DNA of 64,000 bases from Pseudomonadales bacterium (GCA_024234615.1 JACKNY010000001.1:1206501-1270500), one strand, 5' to 3'; positions 1-8,377 are shown, counted from the stretch's first letter. The notes: generated by a model from the sequence alone, not told the origin. A program made the numbers and translations.

Positions 1-139
1 TATGGATATCATGCGTGAATGCGCACCATTAGAGCTAACAGTCAACGCAAGGTATTTGCGCAGAGGCGGACTGGATATTAACCCCGTGCGCTCAACTCAG
101 AAAGATTTCCAGGTTATTGGGCGTCAAGTGAGGCAGTAG
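1..139 (+). CDS. queF: NADPH-dependent 7-cyano-7-deazaguanine reductase, C-terminal part
   Basis: The gene enters from the left edge; 45 residues remain, read in the frame that starts at base 2 and ends at TAG 137-139. The piece contains ARYLRRGGLDINPVRS and ends in RQVRQ, which matches the conserved C-terminus of QueF (RRGGxDINPxRS, then a terminal RQ). QueF reduces preQ0 to preQ1 in the cytoplasm during queuosine synthesis for tRNA. Identification rests on this short tail alone, but the motif is distinctive. The upstream portion is outside the window. Confidence 0.85.
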   Translation, partial: MDIMRECAPLELTVNARYLRRGGLDINPVRSTQKDFQVIGRQVRQ

Positions 140-192
140 AAAGAATAGAGAGACCAAACCTAACAGTTGCCACTGGCAGCAGGAGTAGAAAA

Positions 193-675
193 ATGTCTAA
201 GTTATATGATTTTAGTTTGCTTGATATTGACGGTAACGCGCTTAATCTGTCGCAATTCAAAGGTAAACCGGTATTGTTGGTGAATGTTGCCAGCAAGTGT
301 GGTCTGACTCCGCAATATGAAGCCTTACAGGCTCTTTATCGGGAGTATCAAGGCGATGGTTTAGTTGTGCTGGGTATCCCCTGTAACCAGTTTGGTGGGC
401 AGGAGCCGGGAACCGAGAGCGAAATAAAGGACTTTTGTAGCACCAATTTTAAAGTCTCTTTTCCGATGAGCAGCAAAGTTGATGTCAACGGGGAAGGGCG
501 GCACCCTCTTTATCAGTGGTTAGCCGGAGACGGGGCAGCGTTTCCCGGTGATATTACCTGGAACTTTGAGAAGTTTTTAATTAGCGGCGCTGGTGAAGTG
601 GTGGCCAGGTTCGGCCCTAAAACTGCGCCTGATGAGGCTGAAGTAAAAAGTGCTATTGAGAGAGCATTGCCTTAA
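193..675 (+). CDS. gpx: glutathione peroxidase family protein (cysteine type)
   Basis: A 160-residue thioredoxin-fold peroxidase. The active-site motif is ASKCGLT with Cys36 in place of selenocysteine; NQFGGQEPG gives Gln70, and WNFEKF gives Trp123-Asn124, which completes the catalytic tetrad of the family. Cys82 lies where the resolving cysteine of thioredoxin-dependent members sits, so reduction by thioredoxin rather than glutathione is likely (inference). Length is typical. AGGAG lies about 8 bases before the ATG. It probably detoxifies hydrogen peroxide and organic hydroperoxides in the cytoplasm. No signal peptide is seen, so it resembles BtuE-like cytoplasmic members. Confidence 0.93.
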   Translation: MSKLYDFSLLDIDGNALNLSQFKGKPVLLVNVASKCGLTPQYEALQALYREYQGDGLVVLGIPCNQFGGQEPGTESEIKDFCSTNFKVSFPMSSKVDVNGEGRHPLYQWLAGDGAAFPGDITWNFEKFLISGAGEVVARFGPKTAPDEAEVKSAIERALP

Positions 676-772
676 GTTTCTAGTCCTAAGCTACCATTAA
701 TGCGCTCAGTTACCTGGTGCTGGTGAAGGGGCTGAACAAAAGTAGATCATAGGTTGTTTTAAGGAATCATTG

Positions 773-1348
773 ATGGATGTATTAACCGCACTACACAACC
801 GGGTTTCATGTGCTTTATTAACTGAGCCTGGTCCTAGCGCAGAGCAGCTCGAAATAATGTTAAAAGCTGCGGTGCGGGCACCGGATCATGCCAATCTTCG
901 TCCCTGGCGTTTTTTGTTGATTGAGGGGGCAGCGCGAGAGCAACTGGGTGAGGTCTTGGTGCAGGCTGCACTAACCGACACACCGGATTCTGCGCCAGAG
1001 GCGCTTGATAAAGTCCGACGCAAAACGCTACGTGCGCCGACTATTGTGGTTGTTGTGGCAAAATTGACAGAGCATCCCAAGGTTCCTGAAATAGAGCAAA
1101 TCATCACTGCAGGTGCCGCCGCCACTAATTTGGTTACGGCGGCTTTTGCTTTAGGCGTTGGCGCCTATTGGAGAACGGGGGGCGCCGCCTATCATTCAGT
1201 TGTTAAAGAAGGATTGGGTTTGGCCAAAAATGAGGTCATTATAGGCTTTATCTATCTGGGTACGCCCCAAGTAAAACTAAAACCTGCTCCGGAGATACGC
1301 ATTCGGGATGTTCTTGTGAGTTGGGGCAAAATTGACGTTGCTTCCTGA
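773..1348 (+). CDS. nitroreductase family protein (YdjA-like)
   Basis: A 191-residue FMN-dependent nitroreductase-fold protein. The start ATG 773 is preceded by AAGGA with good spacing; a TTG one codon earlier is less likely. The N-terminal segment (RAPDHANLRPWRF) and the glycine-rich C-terminal part (ALGVGAYWRTGGAAYH) match the short YdjA subgroup, which uses FMN and NAD(P)H on nitroaromatics or quinones. The natural substrate is unknown. The 3' end overlaps the following thioesterase gene by 17 bases, so the two are probably translated together. Confidence 0.85.
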   Translation: MDVLTALHNRVSCALLTEPGPSAEQLEIMLKAAVRAPDHANLRPWRFLLIEGAAREQLGEVLVQAALTDTPDSAPEALDKVRRKTLRAPTIVVVVAKLTEHPKVPEIEQIITAGAAATNLVTAAFALGVGAYWRTGGAAYHSVVKEGLGLAKNEVIIGFIYLGTPQVKLKPAPEIRIRDVLVSWGKIDVAS

Positions 1349-1781
1349 CTTTGTTGAATCGAGTTATTGTCAGATTCCTCTGTTAAAGGCAATGGGGATG
1401 ACGGTCGCCGAATATGATGGTAATAGGCTGTCGTTAGCCTTTCCGTTAGCGCCAAACATCAACGATAAAGGTACCGGTTTTGCGGGTTCTTTAAATGCGG
1501 CGACAACCTATTGTGCCTGGTCGTTGCTACATTTGTTTTTAAAGCAAAAAGGATTCTATTTAGACTTGGCTGTGGTCAGTAGTCAGAGCGAATACCGTCT
1601 GCCAATCACCGCTGACTTTAGGGTTGAGTCTTATTTGCCGGCAACGGACATCTTAAAAACGTTTATAGTGAAGTTGGAACAGAAGGGCAAAGGTAGCCTC
1701 GTACTAGAATCCAGGATTAAACAAGGGGCTGAAGTGGCTGTTTATTATCAAGGAACCTATGTTGCTTTTCCCAAGTCGTAG
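1332..1781 (+). CDS. YiiD_C-type thioesterase (hotdog fold)
   Basis: A protein of about 149 residues resembling the putative thioesterase domain at the C-terminus of YiiD: a motif around NINDKGTGFAGSLNAATTYCAW (residues about 40-60) followed by a hotdog-like strand pattern (VVSSQSEYRLPITADFRVES). Such proteins are thought to hydrolyse acyl-CoA or acyl-ACP; the substrate is not known. No ATG precedes the conserved region. TTG 1332 (or TTG 1338) inside the nitroreductase 3' end is the probable start, with GGGG just upstream. Translational coupling to the preceding gene is likely. Confidence 0.75.
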   Translation: MTLLPDFVESSYCQIPLLKAMGMTVAEYDGNRLSLAFPLAPNINDKGTGFAGSLNAATTYCAWSLLHLFLKQKGFYLDLAVVSSQSEYRLPITADFRVESYLPATDILKTFIVKLEQKGKGSLVLESRIKQGAEVAVYYQGTYVAFPKS

Positions 1782-1937
1782 GGTTTTTGCGGCGTTGCAT
1801 TTCACCAGACCCTAGTATAAAGTACGCGCTCTTTTTCGAGCATCAAATTACACAAGTGTATTTGTTTGAAAAAGCTACATCCACGCAGGCGTGCGGACGC
1901 GTTGTAGTTTGAAAGCAACAAGAAGTTGAACGCATTT

Positions 1938-2025
1938 GGTGAGGTGTCCGAGTGGTCGAAGGAGCACGCCTGGAAAGTGTGTAAGTCGCAAGGCTTCGTG
2001 GGTTCAAATCCCACCCTCACCGCCA
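1938..2025 (+). tRNA. tRNA-Ser (anticodon GGA)
   Basis: An 88-base class II tRNA. The acceptor 5' arm GGTGAGG pairs with CCTCACC near the 3' end, followed by the discriminator G and an encoded CCA. The anticodon loop CTGGAAA contains GGA (1972-1974). A long variable arm follows (about 1980-1998) and the T arm reads GGTTCAAATCC. It reads UCC and UCU serine codons. The accessory region downstream starts directly after this tRNA, a common position for integrated DNA. Confidence 0.97.
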
Positions 2026-2067
2026 AATTAGCAAAAAAACTTGAATCGGCAGGTAGTTAGCGCCGCT

Positions 2068-2102
2068 GGCTCTAGGCTCTACCCCAGGCTCTACCGGCTC
2101 TA
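2068..2102. repeat. GGCTCTA short repeats, possible insertion-sequence end
   Basis: GGCTCTA occurs four times (2068, 2075, 2087 and 2096), twice followed by CCCC. The last copy leads into the tail of an ISL3-like transposase that ends at 2128. Many ISL3-family elements have terminal repeats that begin with GGCTCT, so this may be the degenerate right end of that element. I found no matching end on the other side. Confidence 0.4.
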
Positions 2103-2127
2103 CCCCATTATCGGGGGATAGCACTCA

Positions 2128-2277
2128 TCAAACCCGGTTGATAATACCATCCCACCCGCAGTGGGCCAGCACTCTTAATCGGTAATTCTCAAAGTTTCTA
2201 AAACCATACGCTCGTCTCGAGATCATTTCCATCTTGTGGTGTGTTGATTGGCGTGTAAAACTGTCCAGATTATGGCC
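2128..2277 (-). pseudogene. ISL3-family transposase, C-terminal remnant
   Basis: Reading the minus strand, about 50 codons end at TGA 2130-2128. They include RRAYGFRNFENYRLRVLA followed by HCGW, which matches the C-terminal signature of ISL3-type DDE transposases (NNKIKxIKRRAYGFRNxxNFRLRVL). Nothing upstream continues the DDE domain, so this is only the tail of a lost element. It marks the patch after tRNA-Ser as a site of past insertion. Family assignment is by motif recall; no search was run. Confidence 0.7.
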
Positions 2278-2330
2278 GCACCCTCTGCTGGATACTTTTC
2301 GATGCCAATTGACACATGTAGGCTCATGTA

Positions 2331-2534
2331 CCCAATAAACGAATGCTTCCGTTCACGCTTTCTTACTGCTCACGCCGCGAGCGTGCACGCGAGACCGCCG
2401 CCTGCGATCCCTCGCGCTTCATCGTCGAACTCGGTGATGATGTTCGCATGCCCAAAAAACCCAGCAGCGCCGACGTCAAGTCCAGCGGTAGCGACAGGCT
2501 CGCGGCGCTGTGGGCTGAGACACAACCCAGCAAT
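2331..2534 (+). pseudogene. Rep/UvrD-type DNA helicase, C-terminal remnant
   Basis: In the frame through 2343, about 68 codons read NKRMLPFTLSYCSRRER, then CDPSRFIVEL, then a lysine/serine-rich tail and RLAALWAE. This resembles the C-terminus of Rep helicase, where LTFTxC + basic stretch + EPSRFLxEL ends the motif-VI region and a charged tail follows. All helicase motifs upstream are missing, and the frame continues past the expected stop. Codon choice is G+C-rich compared with the flanking core genes, so the piece probably arrived with the accessory patch. Confidence 0.55.
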
Positions 2535-2603
2535 CAAGACAGGGGCATCCCTCCTAAACTCACGTCCAGGGGCCTGCAACGACCGTACTTCGGCCCGAAT
2601 ATC

Positions 2604-3350
2604 TTATTGACGCAGATCCCAAATCTGCCGCCTCCAGAGCAACTCCCAGTCGGCCAAACTTGCGTTCTCCCTCAGCAAGCCATCGATCAGATGCTGCCTC
2701 AATGCTGCGGGTTCATGATGCGAATCCGTAAGCAACTCCTGCAACAATTGACGGCGTTGCTGCTGAATACGGTCATCGGGGTGATGCATCAAGGCATAGA
2801 CCAGCGCCCAATAGGCCGCATAGTACTGCGAGGCGTTATATGAATCCGGATCCCGGGTGAGCAGGCGCATCAAAGCGGGGGCTTTGCCCCACTTCAGCAT
2901 CTGGATGAACTCTTTTAGACGTTGTTTGTTGACGTGGCCCGCCACTTTCTTCTCGCCTTCGTCCGCCACTTCCATGTACAGGGAGATTCCCTCATTCAGC
3001 CAGGTGGGAAGCGGCCCGAAAGCCTGGCTCAGGTAATGGTGGCTTGCTTCGTGGCGCAGTGCGACGTCCAGCCAGTATTCGTCACCGTTTCGGCAGGCCA
3101 CATGCAAAACCCGCCCTTCCCGCTCGTAGTACCCGAAAATGGCCAAGTCATTGCCGTCCGGCAAGTCACGCGTATCCGGGTATAGAATAATCCTTAGCGC
3201 AGGAACCGTGGCGCCGAACTGAGCCTGCAAGCGACGATGCGCGTCCTGCCAGATTGACTCGGCTGATTTCATGTCGCACCCCCCGTCGGCACGAGCAAGT
3301 CCCGCAACGACCAAGAGCAGATAACCTAGCAGTTGAGTCAGAGGGCTCAA
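2604..3350 (-). CDS. exported zinc-metallopeptidase-like protein (HExxH)
   Basis: A 248-residue protein beginning at TTG 3350-3348, which overlaps the stop of the upstream gene as TTGA. This start places a signal peptide (LLGYLLLVVAGLARA) at the N-terminus. ALRHEASHHYL holds an HExxH zinc site (His100, Glu101, His104), and PTWLNEGISLYME gives Glu120 as a likely third ligand, the gluzincin arrangement seen in peptidase MA/DUF1570-like proteins. The product probably acts in the periplasm or outside. It is the third gene of a coupled minus-strand set with an NlpC/P60-like enzyme and an outer-membrane barrel. The substrate is unknown. Confidence 0.7.
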   Translation of the reverse strand: MSPLTQLLGYLLLVVAGLARADGGCDMKSAESIWQDAHRRLQAQFGATVPALRIILYPDTRDLPDGNDLAIFGYYEREGRVLHVACRNGDEYWLDVALRHEASHHYLSQAFGPLPTWLNEGISLYMEVADEGEKKVAGHVNKQRLKEFIQMLKWGKAPALMRLLTRDPDSYNASQYYAAYWALVYALMHHPDDRIQQQRRQLLQELLTDSHHEPAALRQHLIDGLLRENASLADWELLWRRQIWDLRQ

Positions 3351-4369
3351 TGTGGTGAAGGCGGCACAAAGAATTCGTCGCGGTAAGCATCCGCAACGGC
3401 CACGGTCAGCGCACGAATCGCCGGCTCGTCCCATGTTTGATCCTCGTTCAGGATTATGCTGCGTTTCACCCTCGCCTCCACCCGGAGCATGAACTCGTAG
3501 ATGGCAATGAATACCCTTTGTCTTGGCCCCGGCATATCGATGAATCCGACGCCATCCACCAGCCCCGCCTTGGCCGCGGCCAGCGCCAGCCGGGAACCCA
3601 GCTTAGGCGGGGCCACATCACGCTGGTCAGTGCGGATGTAATCCATCATCCTGCCCATGGTCGCGTCGTTGATCCAAAACCGATGGCGCAGCCGGGGATT
3701 GGCTTCCTGATATTCGGCCAGAATTTGGAAATTCGGATTGAGCAACGGGGCATTGGGTGAATTGATCCTGTCGAGCTGCAGGCCCAGGTGCTGTTGTGCC
3801 CAGCCGTCCCAATAATCCTGCGCGCGCGGCGCCGGCTGAGGGAAGGGGTCGATCTCGGCGAGCCCGGCCAACCGGTACAACTGAGAGATGAAGCCCGCAC
3901 AGTAGCTCGTGTTACTGTCGGCGCTGGGCCACTTCATGTCGTAATCGAACTTCAGCGGGCGCCCGGAAAGCGCTTGAAAGGCAACCGCCAATGCGCCAGC
4001 AGGGGGCTTGACCCTGGGGCGAAGCAGGGCCAGACGAAAATTGCGCCTCAACATAGCATCCGGTTTGCTGACCTGTATGCCCGCATCGTTGAAGCCAATG
4101 ATCCGCCCACCTTCCTTAGGCAACTCGATATAGATCGAAGCGTGGGTATAAAGACCTAACGGGTAGCCGAATTGCCGGTTAAACGACGAGACGATATTCA
4201 AACTATCATTCAGGATGATGTCGCCATCCTGCAGGGTCGTTGCCGTACCCGGAAATGGATGGGGTCCATTTGGCTGGGCTTCTTCGGCCCAGGCAGATGC
4301 GCAATAAAAAAAAGCCCCCAGTAAGAGGGCCTTTATCCAATGCCTACCTGGCACTAATTCAGTGCCCAC
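3347..4369 (-). CDS. exported YiiX-like permuted NlpC/P60-superfamily enzyme
   Basis: About 340 residues with an N-terminal signal peptide (KALLLGAFFYCASAWA). LQDGDIIL near residue 47, THASIY with His76, and SYCAGFISQLYRLAG with Cys157 give the order Asp/His then Cys typical of circularly permuted papain-like (YiiX/YebB, LRAT-like) enzymes; these hydrolyse amide or ester bonds in peptides or lipids. The C-terminal 170 residues are not recognised. The start is GTG 4369 or GTG 4354, the latter overlapping the upstream stop as TAGTG. The 3' end overlaps the metallopeptidase start by 4 bases, so the genes are coupled. Confidence 0.7.
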   Translation of the reverse strand: MGTELVPGRHWIKALLLGAFFYCASAWAEEAQPNGPHPFPGTATTLQDGDIILNDSLNIVSSFNRQFGYPLGLYTHASIYIELPKEGGRIIGFNDAGIQVSKPDAMLRRNFRLALLRPRVKPPAGALAVAFQALSGRPLKFDYDMKWPSADSNTSYCAGFISQLYRLAGLAEIDPFPQPAPRAQDYWDGWAQQHLGLQLDRINSPNAPLLNPNFQILAEYQEANPRLRHRFWINDATMGRMMDYIRTDQRDVAPPKLGSRLALAAAKAGLVDGVGFIDMPGPRQRVFIAIYEFMLRVEARVKRSIILNEDQTWDEPAIRALTVAVADAYRDEFFVPPSPH

Positions 4370-5558
4370 GCGAAGTTGAGGCTTGCTGCAGTCGTGTCGA
4401 AGCCATCCCCGTCGACAGAGCGGCTCAGGTCAAACGAAAGAGCCGAAAAACTGCTGACATGGTGAGTGAAACCAAGTCCGATCGTATTGTAGCGTGAGGT
4501 ATCGTCGAAGCTGTTCTGATGGAACTGGACGGCCTGAACACTTCCGCGCACGGACAGTTTGTCCGAGAGCTGGTGGCTCAAGCCTGCCGTGGCGAGGAGC
4601 ATGTTGCCGGTTTTTCCCATCATGGATTCGGCGCCTTCGTTGCGATAGCCAATGGCCTCAAAACCAAGTTGTAAACGCGTCTCGGGCATGAGTTGCTTGC
4701 CAAATGAGGCGTTCAGGCTGGCGAAAGCGGTCTTCAAGTCGCTGAAATCAGCGTACTGGAAGGGACCCGCAGTATCACGCACGGCATTGACGTCCGAAAA
4801 TGAGGTGTAGTTGTAGCCCAAGCGACCGCCGAGGTCCAGCGTCATACCATGCACCTGCTCCTTGAATAGGTGATAGCTCGGCGCGAAGGTGACCCCTAGC
4901 TGCTTATTGTCTAACGCAGAGTATTGACCGCTGTTCTCGGTATCCTGCAGGGGGATCCAGACGGTATAGCCCCAATCGCCAAAATCCTGCCTCAATGAGA
5001 CGGCGATGGCCGTGCTACTCATCCGCTGCTTGCTGCCCAACAGGGAGGCATCACTGTCGATATTGGTTTGCCCATAGCCCAGACCGGCCGACAGATCGAG
5101 TACTTCGATGCTGACGTCCGAGGGGCGTACGCCGTAATCTGTACAGGTCTCCACCCCACTTGACGTTGTCGTGCAACTCTTCGTAATTTTGATCGCCGTC
5201 GGTTGGTGCGTGTCCGGATCAATAGTGTATTCGGTCGTTTCACACGTCTCGGATGGGCTAGACGGACTGCCATCTGATTTACAGTCCGTTCTCGTCATTC
5301 GATAGGGAGTTTTGGGACGTGGCGAGATAATGCCTGTCACTGTGGCTTCTGCGGTTTTTGTGGGATTTGTGGGATTTGTGGTAACAGGGCTGCAAAAACT
5401 CAGGGCAACATAATCATGGGTAGCATGGTCATAGCACAGCTCCCCCCCTGTAAGCGTGTAGGGGGGGCCGCCATCGAGACAGGTGCAGCCATCCATAAAA
5501 AGCCAAACACAAACAGCGCCATAAGAGATTTTAGCGGCCGGGGCAGTTGAAGAGTCAT
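4354..5558 (-). CDS. outer-membrane beta-barrel protein; frame broken at a C7 run
   Basis: The body (from about 5496 to 4354) has alternating amphipathic strands and a C-terminal end FAWALN typical of outer-membrane barrels, preceded by a Ser/Thr/Pro- and Cys-containing N-terminal domain. In that frame the body has no signal peptide. A ribosome site AAGGA (5566-5570) and ATG 5558 start a clear signal peptide (KSLMALFVFGFLWM, then APVSMA) in the neighbouring frame. One extra base in the C7 run (5461-5467, minus strand) or in the G7 run (5442-5448) joins the two. The gene is therefore phase-variable, frameshifted or affected by a sequencing error. Barrel function is unknown. Confidence 0.65.
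5442..5467. repeat. paired homopolymer runs (7 C and 7 G)
   Basis: Two seven-base homopolymers, C at 5442-5448 and G at 5461-5467 on the plus strand, lie 12 bases apart just inside the barrel gene, between the coding of its signal peptide and of its body. Adding one base to either run restores a single reading frame. Runs of this kind are classic sites of slipped-strand mispairing. Confidence 0.75.
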
Positions 5559-5682
5559 ATCAATTTCCTTTGCGATTAGTATTTTTATTTTGGAGGCACA
5601 CCATTGACACCGTCATGTGCCGCTGTCAGGGCGCATCCTCTCATGGAAGATAGTGCTGATCAATATCGTGTGCCCAAAATTA

Positions 5683-5934
5683 ATGTCAGGGGCAGCTGTT
5701 GTGGCCGTTACAATACTTTTTCCGTCTCAACATAAACTTGAATCCACAGCACAAACCGATGTTTCCTGTCACGATAAAAATATAGAGGTTCCCTCGCTAG
5801 ATAAAGAGGTACTGGTTCTCGCATGAATCAACGATTTTGAAGTGATGTGTGTCAGCTGTCATGGTGTGCCCGGTAGTAAGCTTGGTGCGCTTGCCCAAGG
5901 CCTGAACCCTTCCGCACTGCAAATATCGACGTAG
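5683..5934 (+). pseudogene. cytochrome c remnant (CxxCH)
   Basis: One frame from ATG 5683 reads a short hydrophobic start (MSGAAVVAVTILF), then KNIEVPSLD, a stop at 5824, INDFEVM, the haem-binding motif CVSCH (5848-5862), GVPGSKLGALAQGLNPSA, and a final stop at 5932. This order matches small membrane-anchored cytochromes c with a (D/N)I..PPL, then C-x-x-C-H-GAPG, then GLNPPxP. The in-frame stop and loss of the distal Met-ligand half indicate a pseudogene. It precedes the copper ATPase, near which such cytochromes are often encoded. The rest of 5559-6095 shows nothing I can assign. Confidence 0.6.
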
Positions 5935-6095
5935 CATTTAACACCCGCATGACGTACCAAAAGAAATGGCTGAAAAGCAAAATTTAATAGATGATCATAG
6001 TAGTCTTATTCATTAGGGTATTAATCGGGGTTTCTTAAACGGTGGAAATGAAGGGTTCGAAAGCTGAGCCTATTCAGAAATCGAAGGAGTTGTTT

Positions 6096-8366
6096 ATGAG
6101 TACCAATAAAGTTGATGAGCTTTCGTCAGCCGGTTCTGCGAGTCAGGAGTTAATCATTGAGGGCGCGAGCTGCGGCAGCTGTGTCGGAAAAATAGAAGCT
6201 GCCTTAAATAATGTGCCGGGCGTTGAAAAAGCCGAAATGAATTTTGCGCAGAGAACCGCCACCGTCAAAGGAGTAGTGAAACCAGAGGCTCTGATTCAAG
6301 CGGTGGAAAAAGCGGGCTATAACGCGAAAGTACAAGAGGATGGGTCAGAGCAGGATTCATTGGATGAAAAAGAACAGGCGGACTGGGTCTACTACAAACG
6401 CTTAATGCGCGATATGACCATTGCTTTAGCCTTGGGTGTGCCTCTGATGGTCTATGGTGTCATTGTCGGCGAGATGACGGTGACCACCAATACAGAACGC
6501 ATGGTTTGGTTGATCGTTGGGCTACTCACTCTTGGGGTGATGGTCTTTTCTGGTAAGCACTTTTATGTGGGTGCCTGGAAATCCCTGGCGAATCACAGCG
6601 CGAATATGGATACACTTATTGCCTTGGGCACCGGCACCGCCTGGCTTTATTCGATGGTAGTTGTGTTTTTCCCCTACGCCGTGCCAGAGATGGCGCGACA
6701 TGTGTATTTCGAAGCGACCGCCATGATCATAGGGTTAATTAACCTGGGTCTTGCTTTGGAGGTAAAAGCGCGCGGCAGAACCTCAGAAGCGATTAAACGT
6801 TTGATCGGTTTGCAGGCAAAAACGGCGCGAGTCATTCGTGATGATAAAGAGATCGATATCCTGATCGAGCAAGTATTGTTGAATGACAAAGTACGTGTAC
6901 GGCCCGGTGAAAGAATACCGGTTGATGGCGTGGTGCTTGACGGTCGTACCGCGGTGGATGAATCGATGTTAACCGGTGAGCCCATGGCGGTCGAAAAGAA
7001 ACAGGATGATGAAGTAGTGAGTGGTACCATTAACAAAACTGGTTCAATCCTTTTTAAGGCCACGCGCGTGGGTAAAGATACAGCACTGGCGCAAATCATC
7101 GGCATGGTCAAACGTGCGCAGAACTCGAAACCACCGATTGGCCGCTTGGCTGATGTCATTTCGGCTTATTTTGTCCCTGTTATCATGATCATCGCTGTGG
7201 TGAGTGCGCTAACTTGGTTGAATTTTGGCCCTGATCCAGCAGTAGCCTTTGCCATTGTTTCCGCCACCTCCGTATTAATCATTGCTTGTCCCTGTGCTCT
7301 AGGGTTGGCAACACCCATGTCGGTGATGGTTGGTGTGGGTAAGGCCGCTGAGGTGGGGGTGCTGATTCGTAATGGTGAAGCCTTGCAAACCTCCTCCAAA
7401 ATCACCGCCATGATATTGGATAAAACCGGCACTATTACTTTGGGGGCACCCAAAGTGACGAATATTCATCTTGCTCATGCTGAAAGCAAAGATGAAGTGC
7501 TACGCCTAGCGGCAAGTTTGGAAGCAGGTTCTGAACATCCCCTGGCGGTTGCTATTGTGGAATCGGCAAACGAACGCAACATGTCACTGGATAAAGTTGA
7601 AAAGTTCTCGGCGATTGCCGGTCATGGTGTAGAGGGTATTGTCGGTGAGCAGCAGTTGCTGTTCGGCAATGAAAAGCTGATGCGTGATAAAAATATCGAC
7701 GTAGACGACTACGTCGATGTTGTTCAAACCATGGCGGAAGAAGTCAAAACTCCCATGTATTTTGCCGTGGATGGGGACTTGGCGGCGATTATTGCCGTTG
7801 CCGATCCGATCAAGGAAGACTCTATTTCAGCGATTAAACGCTTGCAAAAAAATGGCATACGCGTGGTGATGCTGACCGGGGATAACCGCGCGACGGCAAA
7901 AGCGGTAGCGAAAAAAGTCGGGATCACCGAGTTCTTCGCCGAAGTATTACCCGAACAAAAAGCCGAAAAAGTCGCCGAGCTGCAAAGGCAAAATGAAATT
8001 GTCGGCATGACCGGCGACGGTATTAACGATGCCCCGGCGCTGGCGTTGGCGAATGTTGGTTTTGCTATTGGTACGGGCACAGATGTTGCGATTGAGAGCG
8101 CCGATATCACCCTGATGCGCGGTTCACTGCATGGCTTAGCGGATGCGATCGCGGTCAGTAAGGCGACATTGCGCAATATTAAACAGAATCTGTTTGGTGC
8201 ATTTATCTATAACGTCGCTGGGGTGCCTTTTGCTGCCGGGGTTTTGTATCCGTTTTTTGGGTTACTACTCAGTCCAGTTATTGCCGGTGCGGCGATGGCC
8301 TTTTCATCGCTCACCGTGGTTAGTAATGCCAATCGATTGCGTTTCTTTAAAGCGCAGGAACATTAA
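6096..8366 (+). CDS. copA: copper-translocating P1B-type ATPase
   Basis: A 756-residue heavy-metal P-type ATPase in the inner membrane, exporting Cu(I) from the cytoplasm. It has one N-terminal metal-binding domain with GASCGSC (Cys26, Cys29), the intramembrane metal site CPC (398-400), the phosphorylation motif DKTGT (Asp442), SEHPLA for nucleotide binding, and GDGINDAP (Asp641). CPC fits copper or silver. ATG 6096 is chosen because AAGGAG sits at ideal spacing before it; a GTG 54 bases upstream has no such site. The cupredoxin gene follows after 11 bases. No CueR-like regulator is nearby. Confidence 0.93.
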   Translation: MSTNKVDELSSAGSASQELIIEGASCGSCVGKIEAALNNVPGVEKAEMNFAQRTATVKGVVKPEALIQAVEKAGYNAKVQEDGSEQDSLDEKEQADWVYYKRLMRDMTIALALGVPLMVYGVIVGEMTVTTNTERMVWLIVGLLTLGVMVFSGKHFYVGAWKSLANHSANMDTLIALGTGTAWLYSMVVVFFPYAVPEMARHVYFEATAMIIGLINLGLALEVKARGRTSEAIKRLIGLQAKTARVIRDDKEIDILIEQVLLNDKVRVRPGERIPVDGVVLDGRTAVDESMLTGEPMAVEKKQDDEVVSGTINKTGSILFKATRVGKDTALAQIIGMVKRAQNSKPPIGRLADVISAYFVPVIMIIAVVSALTWLNFGPDPAVAFAIVSATSVLIIACPCALGLATPMSVMVGVGKAAEVGVLIRNGEALQTSSKITAMILDKTGTITLGAPKVTNIHLAHAESKDEVLRLAASLEAGSEHPLAVAIVESANERNMSLDKVEKFSAIAGHGVEGIVGEQQLLFGNEKLMRDKNIDVDDYVDVVQTMAEEVKTPMYFAVDGDLAAIIAVADPIKEDSISAIKRLQKNGIRVVMLTGDNRATAKAVAKKVGITEFFAEVLPEQKAEKVAELQRQNEIVGMTGDGINDAPALALANVGFAIGTGTDVAIESADITLMRGSLHGLADAIAVSKATLRNIKQNLFGAFIYNVAGVPFAAGVLYPFFGLLLSPVIAGAAMAFSSLTVVSNANRLRFFKAQEH

Positions 8367-8377
8367 GGAGTCTCGAT

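Noticed and set aside
1802..2026. Minus-strand reading frame starting MAVRVGFEPTKP
   Set aside because: It is the reverse strand of tRNA-Ser and its flank; this false protein pattern arises opposite tRNA genes.
2068..2102. GGCTCTA copies as a CRISPR-like array
   Set aside because: Units are 7 bases with irregular 0-5 base gaps and no spacers; they fit an insertion-sequence end better.
2343..2843. Complete 166-residue plus-strand protein
   Set aside because: Only the first part resembles a helicase tail; the rest runs antisense through the metallopeptidase 3' end, so I annotate just a remnant.
5617..5826. Independent 69-residue gene
   Set aside because: It is in frame with the downstream CxxCH fragment and better explained as the front half of a broken cytochrome c.
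1990..6095. A second copy of the tRNA-Ser 3' end marking an integrated element
   Set aside because: I looked for a repeat of GGTTCAAATCCCACCC downstream and found none, so no attachment-site pair can be claimed.
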